From Bimuria novae-zelandiae CBS 107.79 (taxonomy: Eukaryota; Ascomycota; Dothideomycetes; Pleosporales; Didymosphaeriaceae), in NCBI GenBank assembly GCA_010015655.1, contig ML976659.1, positions 907,360-971,359 on the forward strand: a stretch of 64,000 bases of DNA. Direction: 5' to 3'. Shown here piece by piece: positions 1-9,897 of this stretch. Below the pieces are notes generated by a model. It was not told the origin of the DNA. It did not search any database and worked only from the letters and a program-made list of their open reading frames with translations. The first letter of the stretch is position 1; every line of letters begins with the position of its first letter. The position numbers and the translations under genes were made by a program.

Positions 1-746
1 GTCGTGTTATATAGGAGCAGAGGGCATTTGCATTACTACTAATAATTCACTTCGCACGATGAAAATGCTGGCTTGAATTAAACCCTCGCCTGTCATACTA
101 AAATGCTTGTTTGGCACTGATTGTCAGGGACGTGGAAAGAGTCGTACTCGCTGTTTCTCGGGACAGCTAAGATCAGCTGTTGCTCGGTCCTTTGCCATTC
201 TTTACTCATTACTGGGACATCGACGTCGTCACTGCATGTGTTATCTTCCCGTTGCCCACGGAATTATTCCGCTGAGGTTTCTGTGCTTACCAACGACCTG
301 GACAGATCATGCGACACACTGCAACTGAGAAACGCGATAATGATAGCAATAGAAGGGCGGACCGGAACAATGCACTAATACCGCTAACTTACTTATCACC
401 ACATACGCATTCGTGTAAAAATTGTAGACAGTCGCGTCTCACCACGTGCGTCATACCCTAGCCCGGAGCTAATCGGGGCAAGGCTGTTTCTCACAACCTA
501 CGGCCGGTCGTCCACAGGCCGTCGTATCGGAACATATCTAAGTGACGATCAGAGCGCCACCTCTAGCTATTAACATGTTCCAGGCAAATGGTAGGGCGTA
601 CCACAGGGTCAGCGCGAGGTGGTGGCTGCGGCCGCCGGAGTAGAAGTTCAAAGCGGAGGCGTGATGCTTATCTCTCGTCCGGCCTGGGTGGAGAGCTAAT
701 TATCGAGCACGAAAGGAGTGGGTGTCATACTGGATTGCGAAAGAGG
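1..746. other. Intergenic, left edge
   Basis: No coding feature could be supported. The short open frames here have no recognisable domain, no splice-linked continuation and overlap one another on both strands. The right end is the upstream region of the SDR gene. Confidence 0.6.
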
Positions 747-756
747 TATATATAAG
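747..756 (+). promoter_or_regulatory. TATA-box-like element upstream of the SDR gene
   Basis: The string TATATATAAG lies about 167 bp before the ATG at 923. Sequence and position fit a core promoter TATA element with a 5' leader of roughly 100-140 nt. No experimental support is visible. Confidence 0.4.
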
Positions 757-922
757 AGGAGGACAGGTAGTACGAGTGGGTCTGCATTGCTCTCCCTCAT
801 TGAGATCATCTACTCCGTTTGAGTTGTTCGTTCGATTGGACATCCTCCCTCCCAGAGACAGACTCGGCGAAAACATCAGGTTCCCAGGATTCTCAACGCA
901 CTGTGTTTGATTGGATTCTACC

Positions 923-1872
923 ATGGCCACTCAATATCCCCTCGCTGGCCAAACCGCCCTCATTACTGGTGCCTCGCAAGGCATTGGCGCGGCCAACGCC
1001 ATCCACCTCGCCTCACTCGGCGCAAAGGTCGTCATCAACTACTCCTCCAACGCGGCGCCCGCCGAAGCTCTCGTCAAAGAGATTGGCACTGACAAGGCCA
1101 TCGCTATCAAAGCTAATGCAGGCGACGTTCAGGACATCGAGCGCCTTATTTCAGAAACGCTGGCCTGGGGCGGCGGCAAGATCGATATCTTGATCCCAAA
1201 TGCAGCGGAGGGCGCGCTGACGTGCAGCCTGGAGAATACAACTGAGGCGGACTTTGATAGGGTTGTCGGGTTGAACATCAAGGGGCCGTTCTTTTTGGTG
1301 CAGGTGAGTTTCAGACAGCCTCAACAGAGGAACCAACCTCTCAGGTACAAAGTAGATGCAGTCAGCCACTGTATTGCTCGTCCAGAGGTAACAAACAAGA
1401 CCAAGACATCTCTAAATAAAACCGTCTTACCCAATCTTGTACTTTCACGATCGGGGAAGCGTGCCGCATTGGTAATTACTAACTTTGGAAATAGAAAGCA
1501 GCACCGCATATGCCTCCCGGGTCGCATCTCCTCCTCGTGTCCACCTCCCTGACCGGCGTCACACAGATTACGGCAAACTACCTTCTCTATGTCGCGACGA
1601 AGGGCGCTATCGAGCAGATGACGCGCGTGCTGGCGAAAGATCTGGGTCGTAAGGGGATTCTTGTGAATGCGATTGCGCCGGGACCGACCGCGACAGCGCT
1701 GTTTAAGAAGGGAAAGAGTGAGGAGTTGATCAAGACGATCTCCAGCTGGAATCCGTTCAATCGTTTGGGCGAGCCGGAGGAGATCGCACAAGCGGTGGGG
1801 TGGCTGGTGGGAAGTGGGAATACATGGGTTACGGGGCAGACTGTTAGGGCGAATGGCGGGATGGCAGTGTAG
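923..1872 (+). CDS. Short-chain dehydrogenase/reductase (classical SDR)
   Basis: Two exons, 923-1303 and 1495-1872, give 252 aa. The 191-nt intron starts GTGAGT and ends with TACTAAC followed by TAG; it joins in phase 0 to give the usual KAAPHMPPGS segment. The Rossmann cofactor motif TGASQGIG is at residues 15-22. The catalytic set is complete: Ser near 143-145, Tyr159 and Lys163 in YVATK. The length is normal for a single-domain NAD(P)H-dependent SDR acting on a small carbonyl or alcohol. The substrate cannot be read from sequence. The ATG at 923 (CCATGG context) is preferred over an in-frame TTG at 911. The gene is convergent with the acetyltransferase, so a shared tailoring role is possible but unproven. 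Confidence 0.88.
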
Positions 1873-2235
1873 TTGGTCTTAGGAAGAAGGCGACATGGCT
1901 CTCGCATTAAGGTAGAGGTAGGCCATAAAGGCCAGATTATAACGCTAGAAAAGGTAATAAGTACCCCTAGGATAGATAATACAATGGCTAAGCTTTAATT
2001 ACGAAGGTAGCGGATTCCAGCCAGCATTCAGCTTTACGTGAGAGCAAGGGACGAGTAAGTCTCACCTACGGTATGTATAGGGTATTACAAGGAGCATGTA
2101 TTGCTTCGCCCAGTTATCCAGAGATTTTGCAGCTTCCTTAATAGGAGGAACACCGCCCTAGCAAAAGTAGTATACAAATACAGCCAACCCCGACCCTGAA
2201 CGCCATCCCAACCCCACCAACGCGTTCCCTCTTTC
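1873..2235. other. Intergenic between two convergent 3' ends
   Basis: About 360 bp separate the SDR stop from the acetyltransferase stop. It presumably holds both 3' UTRs. No ORF, repeat or RNA gene was recognised. Confidence 0.6.
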
Positions 2236-3838
2236 CTACTTCAACACCAACCCCTTCAACTTCCCCGCCAACCCCCCGGACGACGTCTTCGCCACCTCCT
2301 CTATCAGCACCTCCCTCACCGTCTCCAAAAACCTCTCCGCAAACGCATCCTCCCAGAAACTCTCGTTATAGCAGCAGCTCCACACCATCTGGTCCTCCCA
2401 GATCCAATTATGCACCATCATCCTGCGAGTCAGGGTTTCCCCGCCGAGCCAAAAGTCCCGCACGCGCACCACGCCCTTGACCTGCTTAGTCAGCTGGTCG
2501 TCAATGACGCCGAGCGGGCCGAGGCGCGGCTGCGCCATCCCGTCTGCGGACGCGGTGCCCTTGCCGTTGGCGTACATGCTAGCCGCGAGCTTCTCGTGGA
2601 AGCATGCTATGCTCTCGAGGTACGGCGCGTACCCCGTCGCGTACACGGGCGCGAGCTGTTTATAGTATGACCGCAGGTCCGTGTCGGGGGATACGTCGAC
2701 TTCGGCGGTGATCAGGCTGGTGCAGCAGGTGGGCGCGTTTTTCGTCTTGCTGGATTTCGGGATCAAATAGCGCAGGTCGCAGTGGAAGGAGGCCATGAAG
2801 CTTTGGGTCTGCGTGGGCGGCACGAGCCGGGCGACGGCTGCGATGAGGGCGGCGTGCATGGCGGCGGATTGGTCCATGGAAGACGCTTTTGCGCCTTTGA
2901 GGATGGACTTTGTCTCGGATTCGGAGAGTTTTAGGACGCGCCGGCGGGAGGCGCCGGGGAGGTTTGATGTTGCGTGGGAGGGGAGCTCGATGAGGGGATT
3001 TCGAGGCTTTAGAGAGGCGAGACTAAAGGTAGGAAGTTAGCTGAAGTGACCTTTCAGTTTGAGGGTATTGTGTAAGGCAGCGGAGCAATGGGTATCGCTG
3101 ACAAATTCTTGAGGGCAATTTTCTGACTTTCAGATCTAGATGTCAATCTCTTAATGGACCAAGACGTACCGTTTTAATGCTGCTTTTTCAATCTCCGGTG
3201 TGTACTTGGAAGGTATATTGAGAGCATCGTCGATGCTGGGAGACAGTTTGTGCGCACAATTGCCAAATATGAGGACTGGCTCAGGATTCGCCAACGATTT
3301 GATGAGATAGTTGAGGATAAAGATGGCGCCCCGAGCATCGAGCCGATAATGTGGTGAGTAGATGAGTATCTCTGACGTATCCGGCAGGTAGTAACACATC
3401 ATCTGTTCGTTCCTGGGAAGGTGACCGAAAAGTTCGTCGACGGTGGTGTTGTGCTCGACAACAAACGTAGCTGACACCCATAGTTGCACCTGCTCGGGGT
3501 TTCCAATCCGGTACATGTATGTGCCATTATATGGGAATGCTGCAACTTCCGGATAGTTGTATCGAACTTGTTTCCAAGCTGACTTTAAAGCTCGTATTGG
3601 GTCACCGAGCTTGGGGTCGAATTCGACTTTAGCAACGGCGCTTTTGGCCCAGTTGTCCTTGTCGAGCGCTTTATCAACATTCCGGTTCAGCAGGTTGATC
3701 TTCTCTAGGCAAGATTGAGGGCGCTCCCATCGGCCCGGGCGAGTTTCCTTCCTGTCCACACACGTACGAGGTCAGTAAAGCTATTCGTGTTCTATATTGT
3801 AATCAAGGTGCGGGCCCTACCTACCATGTTAGAGGCAT
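2236..3838 (-). CDS. Tri3-like O-acetyltransferase (condensation/BAHD-type fold)
   Basis: Three exons on the minus strand: 3838-3825, 3751-3170 and 3022-2236, giving 460 aa. Introns of 73 nt (GTAGGT...CAG) and 147 nt (GTACGT...GCTAAC...TTTAG) restore one frame. The tiny first exon encodes MPLTW, and the join gives the family-typical start W-K-E-T-R-P-G-R-W-E-R-P. The acyl-transfer motif HxxxD is at about 139-143 (HYRLD). The C-terminal half carries the conserved 'SSMDQSAAMHAAL' helix. The family includes the trichothecene 15-O-acetyltransferase Tri3 and many uncharacterised fungal acetyl-CoA-dependent transferases that modify secondary-metabolite alcohols. No terpene synthase or PKS lies in the window, so the acceptor is unknown and trichothecene production should not be inferred. 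No interrupting stop is seen. Confidence 0.82.
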
Positions 3839-4306
3839 CTTCTCGAATTTGATGCAGAAGTCGTACGACAAGTGCCTGAGCAGGTGAGAGGTGATCTGAG
3901 GTGAATCGGTTCCTTCATCTTCTAAGGTCGGAACTGTTTCTTTATTCGAGCGTGTTAGTGTACTAGGACGCATGCCCCGGATAAAAGCGCGGTCTAGACT
4001 AGTAGCGTGTTGGAAGAAGGTTCACACAGTGCATTGAGGCTGTGCCGTAGGCTCAAACGACACATTAGTCGCGCAGTCCCTTCCTGGATCTGGTTTGAGG
4101 GGACAGATTGTCGAGATGTCAAGTGCATGCACGAAATCCTTTAGGAATGCACATCAGTCAATCATGGTGTGGAGTGAATATAGCGTCCGGAACGTCCAAG
4201 GATTGCAGGGCCTACTGCACGAAAGCGAGCTTAGCCAGCAGCGCATTTTCTACGAAAACCCGCTAGGCGTCGGCATCGTAAAAGCTTGCTGACGTCCTGC
4301 TAAATT
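3839..4306. other. Upstream region of the acetyltransferase
   Basis: Promoter side of the minus-strand acetyltransferase, ending at the TA target site of the Tc1/mariner element. No gene recognised. Confidence 0.55.
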
Positions 4307-4308
4307 TA

Positions 4309-4344
4309 CAAGGGGGTAAGTTCAAGAAAGGCGTCAATCACGTG
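4309..4344 (+). repeat. Left terminal inverted repeat of the Tc1/mariner element
   Basis: Pairs with 5986-6020. The two arms differ by a one-base indel and a few transitions. The outer end is CAAGGGGGTAAG, directly after TA at 4307-4308. Confidence 0.88.
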
Positions 4345-4438
4345 CTGCAGGGATTCCTGCAAGGGTTGCAACATGAAAATCGTAGCATCTTAATTCCATC
4401 GAAATTGTCGACAAATACACCAAAATAAGGTGTTCTGA

Positions 4439-5901
4439 TTATGCTGTAAAGTTGTTCTGGCCACCTGCTTGCTCACAGAGCTCTGCAACGCGTATAAAGT
4501 AGGTAGGATGAAGCTTTTTAGCCATATATTGCCGGAGATCCCTATCATTCTGCCACACTTGACGTACGTACTCCTCAGCAGCCTTTTTGGCAGCCTTAAA
4601 AGTTGAGTCGCACTCGTAACTCCCTAGGAAATCTTCTAGACGCCTAAAATAGCGCTTAATTAGGTGTAAATCGGGAGAATTAGGAGGGTGAGGGCTAAAC
4701 TTGATTCCTAAGGCCTTGATTTCTGGCTGGTAGTAACGTAGACCTAGTGCGTGTAGGCGTACGTTGCCTTGAATTAAATAGATGATTGCCCCTGGGTTAT
4801 TGTCGCGTATAGCGCAGTAATAGGGGAATAGGTGTTTCTTGAGTATGTTCTCCGCGTACCAGATGCCGTTCATGCCCTTCCCTCCTTTGTACACAAACTC
4901 CTCTGTTTTATAGAATTTCTCAGCGCTGAGAGGTTTCTTGATACCAGCGCGGAGAGCGCTACCTTTCTTGCCAGCTGCTTTGTTAGTGGCCCGGCGTTGT
5001 CTGTTATTATGAGCGATATTTTGATTGATCTCACGCAGTTGCCGCTCCTTAGCAGTACCGGCGACAGTTGCGCGAGCGCGTTTGACCTCAAGAGCTTGTT
5101 TTGCCACCTTATTTGTATGAGAGACGCGTCGTACAAGGTCCTCGCGACTCTCATCGTCGTCTTGTGCCCAAACAACGCAGGGCCGAGGGTAACCACGGTA
5201 GTATCAGTTGACGTAGCAGCGCAGATCACGAGACTAAATTTTGGCGGCGTCACGGGCGCTGCGTAGAGATTACTGTCTTGTGCAACTGGGCGCGAGATCC
5301 TCTGCTTGCCACCACGTATATTGCTGCCGCCAATGGACTTTGAGGTCTCGTCGTAGCACACAATAATAAGGCGCGGAAAGTGTAGGTTGTACTCGCTTTT
5401 CAGCCAATTGACGTAGGAGAGGCGATTGTCTTCGTCGTCGCTGTTGAGCGCAGGTTTCTTGGGCCGTACTCCGCGAGCAATAGCGTATGGGTGTTCCTCG
5501 TCGCGGTGCTCTCTAGCAATCTTAAAGACAGTGTTTTCGCTCAGAGTGATGCCGGCCTCTGCGCAGAGGTGTTGAACTGCTTCATGTAGGCGGTAAGTGC
5601 CAAATCGTATAATTTCATGCCGAAGTTGGGCGCTAAGCGTAGAGCCATTGCGCACCTTTCGTGTACGTCCAGGAGACTTGCCCATAGCTGCTGGAACAGC
5701 TGCTAATAGGGCCTTGAGAGAGTCGTCGGCGGCAGCCTCTTTGACGCGTTTATACGCCTTGCATGCGGCTGAGTCGGAGATGCCCAAATCAGTCGATATT
5801 TCGGGGTAAGTACAGCCGTATTTACGCCTGAGAACAATAATAACGCTTAATTGGCCCTCCGTGAGGTTCGCAGGCCTTTTTTTGGCGTATAAAGATGCCA
5901 T
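4439..5901 (-). pseudogene. Tc1/mariner transposase, frameshifted and catalytically dead
   Basis: The ATG at 5901 starts a protein with an N-terminal helix-turn-helix region (about residues 15-50) and the first catalytic Asp in a CYDET context. Near 5176-5192 the frame shifts by one base; the rest continues in another frame to the stop at 4439. In the second half the usual 'D-N-x-x-x-H' Asp is Gly (IQGNVRLH), and the 'NSPDLNPIE' block reads NSPDLHLIK, so the last catalytic acid is Lys. Two of three metal ligands are gone. The Asp-to-Gly change (A-to-G) is not a RIP-type change. It could be a non-autonomous copy if active relatives exist elsewhere. Confidence 0.85.
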
Positions 5902-5985
5902 ATTGGATGAGAAAGTAGAGGCTGAAGTTGACGTGTATACGCGTTGAAGAGCGGAAACGGCACCTCGCGTAAAGTCTTGGCAGAT

Positions 5986-6020
5986 CACGTGATTGATGCC
6001 TTTCTTGAGCTTACTCCTTG
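5986..6020 (-). repeat. Right terminal inverted repeat of the Tc1/mariner element
   Basis: Read on the minus strand it begins CAAGGAGTAAGC and matches the left arm to CACGTG. It is followed by the second TA copy at 6021-6022. Confidence 0.88.
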
Positions 6021-6022
6021 TA

Positions 6023-7241
6023 TCTTCGCAGCATCCATGGGATTGATACGAGGTATTTCGAGCCAACGACAAGGACATATGCAACCCATATCACATACCT
6101 CCGACAAGCTGCACCTCAGAGAACGTATATTTAGGGATCACTATCTAAGAGCATTCCAGGCTCGGAGGGGCAAGAGTAGTGGTTCTCGGAAAGTTAGATA
6201 GCGCGTCCCAGCGAATTGGAACCGATGCCGCAACAGAGCTAAGACACGCACGAGTCATCACTTCTGAGGTCCCCTCAGGATGCACACCTTCTATCGTCCA
6301 CGTTTAGAGTTGTGAAACGGTGTTACGGCTAATAAGGTTTTATCATGGTAAGTTGATCGATAGTGTTCACTGGCGAATGCATTCGGTCTGGTCTATGGCT
6401 ACCATGAAATCATCAGGACTGGTGATCTTGACTCGAGCGGAGATCTTTTGATAGCAAGTCTGACTTTTTCAAGGTTGTCGAAAATGTTACGGGAAAACTG
6501 TGGGGAGAACTTTTTCGATAGCATGGCCAGTAGGCTTGAGCATAGAGATCCTAGAAGCGTACGGGAGGATGCGGATTTTGCATTTCGCCCCAAATTTCGC
6601 TATTCTGTTCGCACTCTGAGTGGGTTCCTGGGTCTAAAGAGAGTTTATCCGTGGCGCTACACGGTTCGCCAAGCCGAAAGTAGGACCGACGTAACGCCAT
6701 CACTCCTTTCCTTGACTGTAGCCCTGTTGTTGCGGACGCTTCGCACAGGGCACCAGGCACGCTTGCCCTTAATATACGTCTACTAAGTTTAGCTGCGCCT
6801 CAGACGTGTTAAGACCGTCGAGTGAAGCAGTTCAACTGGGTCCTAGTTGAGAATTAGATTAGGTAAAGACGTGGAGTTCGATCGCATCAGGCTTGGAAAC
6901 CATCACGCACCCGATCTGGGTGTCCTCTATACCCATGCACGCGGGCGCTGAATCTACGATATTGGTGTATTTTCTCTGATCACGCCAGTCAACCTACCGT
7001 ATATTTCAGCTACGATCAGCGGTGGTGTGAGTTTGAGTTTGGTGGTGGTACAGGAGAATACGCCGTCGACCCCACCTGCACAGTGCGGCGGGGTAGAAAA
7101 TTTTAAGTCGGCACACTGACAGTCAGACATTTCTAACAAGGCACTTGACACCAAGCAGAGCATGATCGATTGCTGTATATGTATTTTAAATTGGAGAAAT
7201 CTATTAATGAAGCCTTGAAAGGCAACGACAGTCACAACGTC
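6023..7241. other. Intergenic between the transposon and the tRNA
   Basis: About 1.2 kb without a supportable gene. Open frames of up to 112 codons on both strands lack domain similarity and intron structure. Confidence 0.55.
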
Positions 7242-7327
7242 GGTTGTGTAGTGTAGCGGTTATCACTCCGGATTCTGATTCGCGTTAGAACCTTCCGGCA
7301 ACCCCGGTTCGATTCCGGGCACGACCT
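7242..7327 (+). tRNA. tRNA-Gln (anticodon CTG) with a 14-nt intron
   Basis: The acceptor stem GGTTGTG pairs with CACGACC (one G-T pair). The T arm is CCCGG-TTCGATT-CCGGG, and the D arm carries the GTGTAG...GGTTATCAC pattern. The anticodon loop has CTG at 7275-7277. A 14-nt insertion, 7279-7292, sits one base 3' of the anticodon at the canonical intron site; removing it lets CCGGA pair with TCCGG. The mature tRNA is 72 nt plus CCA and reads CAG codons. It needs the tRNA splicing endonuclease. Confidence 0.92.
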
Positions 7328-7331
7328 CTTC

Positions 7332-7347
7332 TTTTGCGGTTTTTTTT
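7332..7347 (+). terminator. RNA polymerase III terminator
   Basis: A run of four T's and then a run of eight T's start within 15 nt of the tRNA 3' end, as expected for Pol III termination. Confidence 0.75.
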
Positions 7348-8034
7348 CATACGCAAAATGCCAGTATGGTCATCGTGGATTTGAAATTGGATACCTATTT
7401 CGAAAATGAATTTTATTAAATCTCAACGAACACAGATAACAGATTAACTGAAGCTAATCAATCAGGGTTTTTTCTCCGTCGATCGTGAGCTGTGGTCTGT
7501 GAGCATTGCTCGGGGGTTTTTTTTTCAACATGAACAGATTGATACGCCAAAGCTGAAGTACTTAATAAAAGCGTTATGGAGGAACCCAATATTACGAAGG
7601 AAGGTACAATTAACTTCGATGTTGAGACTTATCCTAACCCCGTTGGGTTAGTTGCGAGAAACCCGGGTGTTCAACCCTTGAAAATTCTACCACGTACTTG
7701 CAACCATCACCTCCTTGCTTGTAGGGGTTATTTGAGCCGAGCTTGTGAGAGAGGGCTTCTTCGGCGAAGTGCATACTACGTGTTTCCTGCGAACTACGTC
7801 GTTCAGGATGCGGCGCTTCGGCAGCACGGAAAGGCCCACTCCCAGCACACACACTGCGCAACCAGGAAAGTGCACACGCCACTCTACGTCCGGTAGAGCT
7901 GTGCTCACATCGCCACATACACTACAACAGCCATACGATGGAGACCATGGTTCTCATATGGTATTCATTGCTCTTATTCCTGGTATTGAACGTACAACCG
8001 AAACTCCCCACGATCCACGCCCGGTCATCGCCAA
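7348..8034. other. Intergenic
   Basis: No gene recognised. A second T-rich run lies near 7517-7526. Small open frames on both strands overlap each other without support. Confidence 0.5.
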
Positions 8035-8815
8035 CTAGTTCCAATTGCCTGAGCCCAGCTCCACAGCCTTACCTGCCTCCAAGTCACGCATGATGTTGTT
8101 GATATGCCAGGGCTCCCACTTGTATCCAGGCGGGTAGTTCGGCGGGATGTTTGGGTCCTGGTCTAACGGTACACCGGCCCTGATACCCTTGAGGCATTTC
8201 TCTATGTTGTGTCAGTAAAGCCCCTTCAAGCCCGCTACAAGATGCTTACCATAGTTATCATAGACATATTATTCCGGATCGTGAGCCCAAACCCACTTGG
8301 GATGTTTCGGCTGCGCTTTCTTGGGATCGAGCTGGACCTGTTCACGTGCATGTTAGCAAGCCCGAGGGAGGCACGTAGATCTCGGGTTCACTTGCCTTGT
8401 TCCAGTCGGTATCCTGCAATCTCTCCGCGTTCGAGAAGCCAAGCTTCTGTGCGCACGCACAGCGTAGGAAACGAAGCTTGACATGGGTCTTCACAGCGTC
8501 GGGTACGGCTTCTTTACCATGCAATTTCACACCCAACTCTAAACAGCTAGCTAGGCTTACTGCATCTTCAATGGCCTGCGTGGCACCATTTTCAGAGCTT
8601 GGCAAGAAGCTGTGCGCACAGTCGCCAATTTGTACCACGCGCGCATCAGGCGAATTCCACTTTGGTTGGGGGTTGCGCCAGAAAAGCTCGAAATTGACGA
8701 TAGTGTCCAGAGGCGTGAGAGCAATAAGCTTCTTCAAAATCGGTGCCCACTCAGGAGCAGTGGACGACGTGAGCGACTTGTCCATGTTTTGTAGGAAGGA
8801 CGTACTACCACGCAC
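8035..8815 (-). pseudogene. FAD-dependent (salicylate hydroxylase-like) monooxygenase, C-terminal fragment
   Basis: Minus-strand remnant of a class A flavoprotein monooxygenase. The first block (8815-8396) holds the second FAD-binding motif, 'DARVVQIGDCAHSFLPSS', and the following 'AIEDAVSLA'. It is followed by a GC-AG intron (8395-8338, GCAAGT...GCTAAC...CAG), an exon 8337-8250, an intron 8249-8202 (GTAAGC...TAG) and the last exon 8201-8035, which ends in the family-typical 'MRDLEAGKAVELG' region. The N-terminal Rossmann GxGxxG half is missing upstream. An in-frame TAA interrupts the middle exon at 8271-8269, where the family has a Tyr. Both facts point to a decayed gene. The former substrate is unknown. 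Confidence 0.8.
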
Positions 8816-9486
8816 TACGATAGCCGCGAGGACTTCCTAGGGAGCTGAAAACTCCGTCAGCTATCGCCAAGTTCACATTCGATTGGCGCGTCGGCCCCCC
8901 GCATTAGAGACATGGAGAGGACAGAAGAAACAATTAAACATGGAAAGGACGTGCGTTCTTCAAGACGGTGGGATATGTGTTCGTTCCCTGTCAGCTAGAG
9001 CATTGGGATTTCGGCAAGACGCCGCGGAGTAGGGTCGGTGCTGGCGCCTTCGGCCTGAGCCAGCATTCAGCTTACCACTGATAGTGTTTGGCTTGATGTG
9101 TAGAGAAAACACGGATGTTTCGAATACCTGTCGTTCCACATGCCTCAGCCGAATCGAGCCAGCTATTGTGATCTCACATTGGCACCCAGGATTTGATCAT
9201 CATAGGATCAGTACCGATTCTTTGCTCTGGTTGATAACTCTGGCATTCTAAAAGGGACTAAGCAACGCCAGCAATGTTTCAGTGATCTTCACGGCTTGCT
9301 CTGCTATGGTTCGTCGGATCATTGATCCACCCTCACCTCCATCAGTACCATTACGAATACCCAGGCCTAAATGTCATCGTAAAATGCAATGCACATGGAA
9401 TTGCCACGCAAGCTGTAAGCTGCAACCTCTCTGTGATCGTAATGAAGAAGTGATCGTTAAGGCACCCCTGCATTGATTGAACTTCT
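8816..9486. other. Intergenic upstream of the monooxygenase fragment
   Basis: This is where the missing N-terminal FAD domain would be expected. No GxGxxG-type coding trace was found on the minus strand, so the gene is truncated rather than interrupted by a long intron. Confidence 0.5.
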
Positions 9487-9690
9487 GTCGCGGTGAGCAG
9501 AGCGCTGAGCGGACAGTACGCAGTGGAAAAGATTGCAGGATTGAACTGAGGTTGTACTATCTAGGAACTACAGAAGATATAGGTGCGCAGGCACAAACAA
9601 CACTAGTCCTGGATAGGTGGAAGGTAAGTCGCAACCATGCCAAGGTAAGAGCAACTATCTTGTAAGGTAAGGGCCATAAACCGTGACAAC
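9487..9690 (+). repeat. Dispersed repeat, copy A (about 204 bp)
   Basis: This block aligns along its length with 34931-35143. Shared landmarks in order: GTCGCGGTG, GAAAAGATTG, TGTACTATCTAG, ACTAGTCC/GCTAGTCC + AGATAGGTG-like, GGTAAG/GGTGAG, AAACCGT-ACA. Identity is clearly above chance but diverged. No protein or terminal repeats were recognised. Copy B sits inside the NmrA-like pseudogene, which suggests a non-autonomous mobile sequence. Confidence 0.65.
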
Positions 9691-9803
9691 TTCTCTCCTG
9701 CATTACTATGAACCAAATAACTAATGTATATCCCCCTCTGCCTCTAGAGGTAAGCTATCTCCTATATACCCAGGCGCAAACATCCTAGATAACTGGCAAA
9801 CAG

Positions 9804-9897
9804 CAAACAAAAGGAAAATAAGCCATCAGCTCGGTGGCAAACATCAAAAACAAACAAAAGGAAAACAAGCCATCAGCTCAGTGGCAAACATCAAACC
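9804..9897 (+). repeat. 47-bp tandem duplication
   Basis: Two adjacent near-identical copies, 9804-9850 and 9851-9897, each starting CAAACAAAAGGAAAA and containing GCCATCAGCTC. They differ at a few positions. No gene spans it. Confidence 0.75.

Larger units (their letters stand above)
4309..6020 (-). mobile_element. Full-length Tc1/mariner-type DNA transposon, inactive
   Basis: A 1712-bp element bounded by 35/36-bp terminal inverted repeats beginning CAAGG and running to CACGTG. It is flanked on both sides by TA (4307-4308 and 6021-6022), the target duplication expected for this superfamily. It encodes one transposase on the minus strand, broken by a frameshift. Base composition is close to its surroundings, so it was not heavily hit by RIP, unlike the AT-rich islands. 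It is probably a relatively late arrival that decayed by point mutation and an indel. Confidence 0.9.

Noticed and set aside
911..922. Upstream TTG start for the SDR
   Set aside because: Only ATG at 923 has a good eukaryotic start context; the TTG adds four residues before the family-typical N-terminus.
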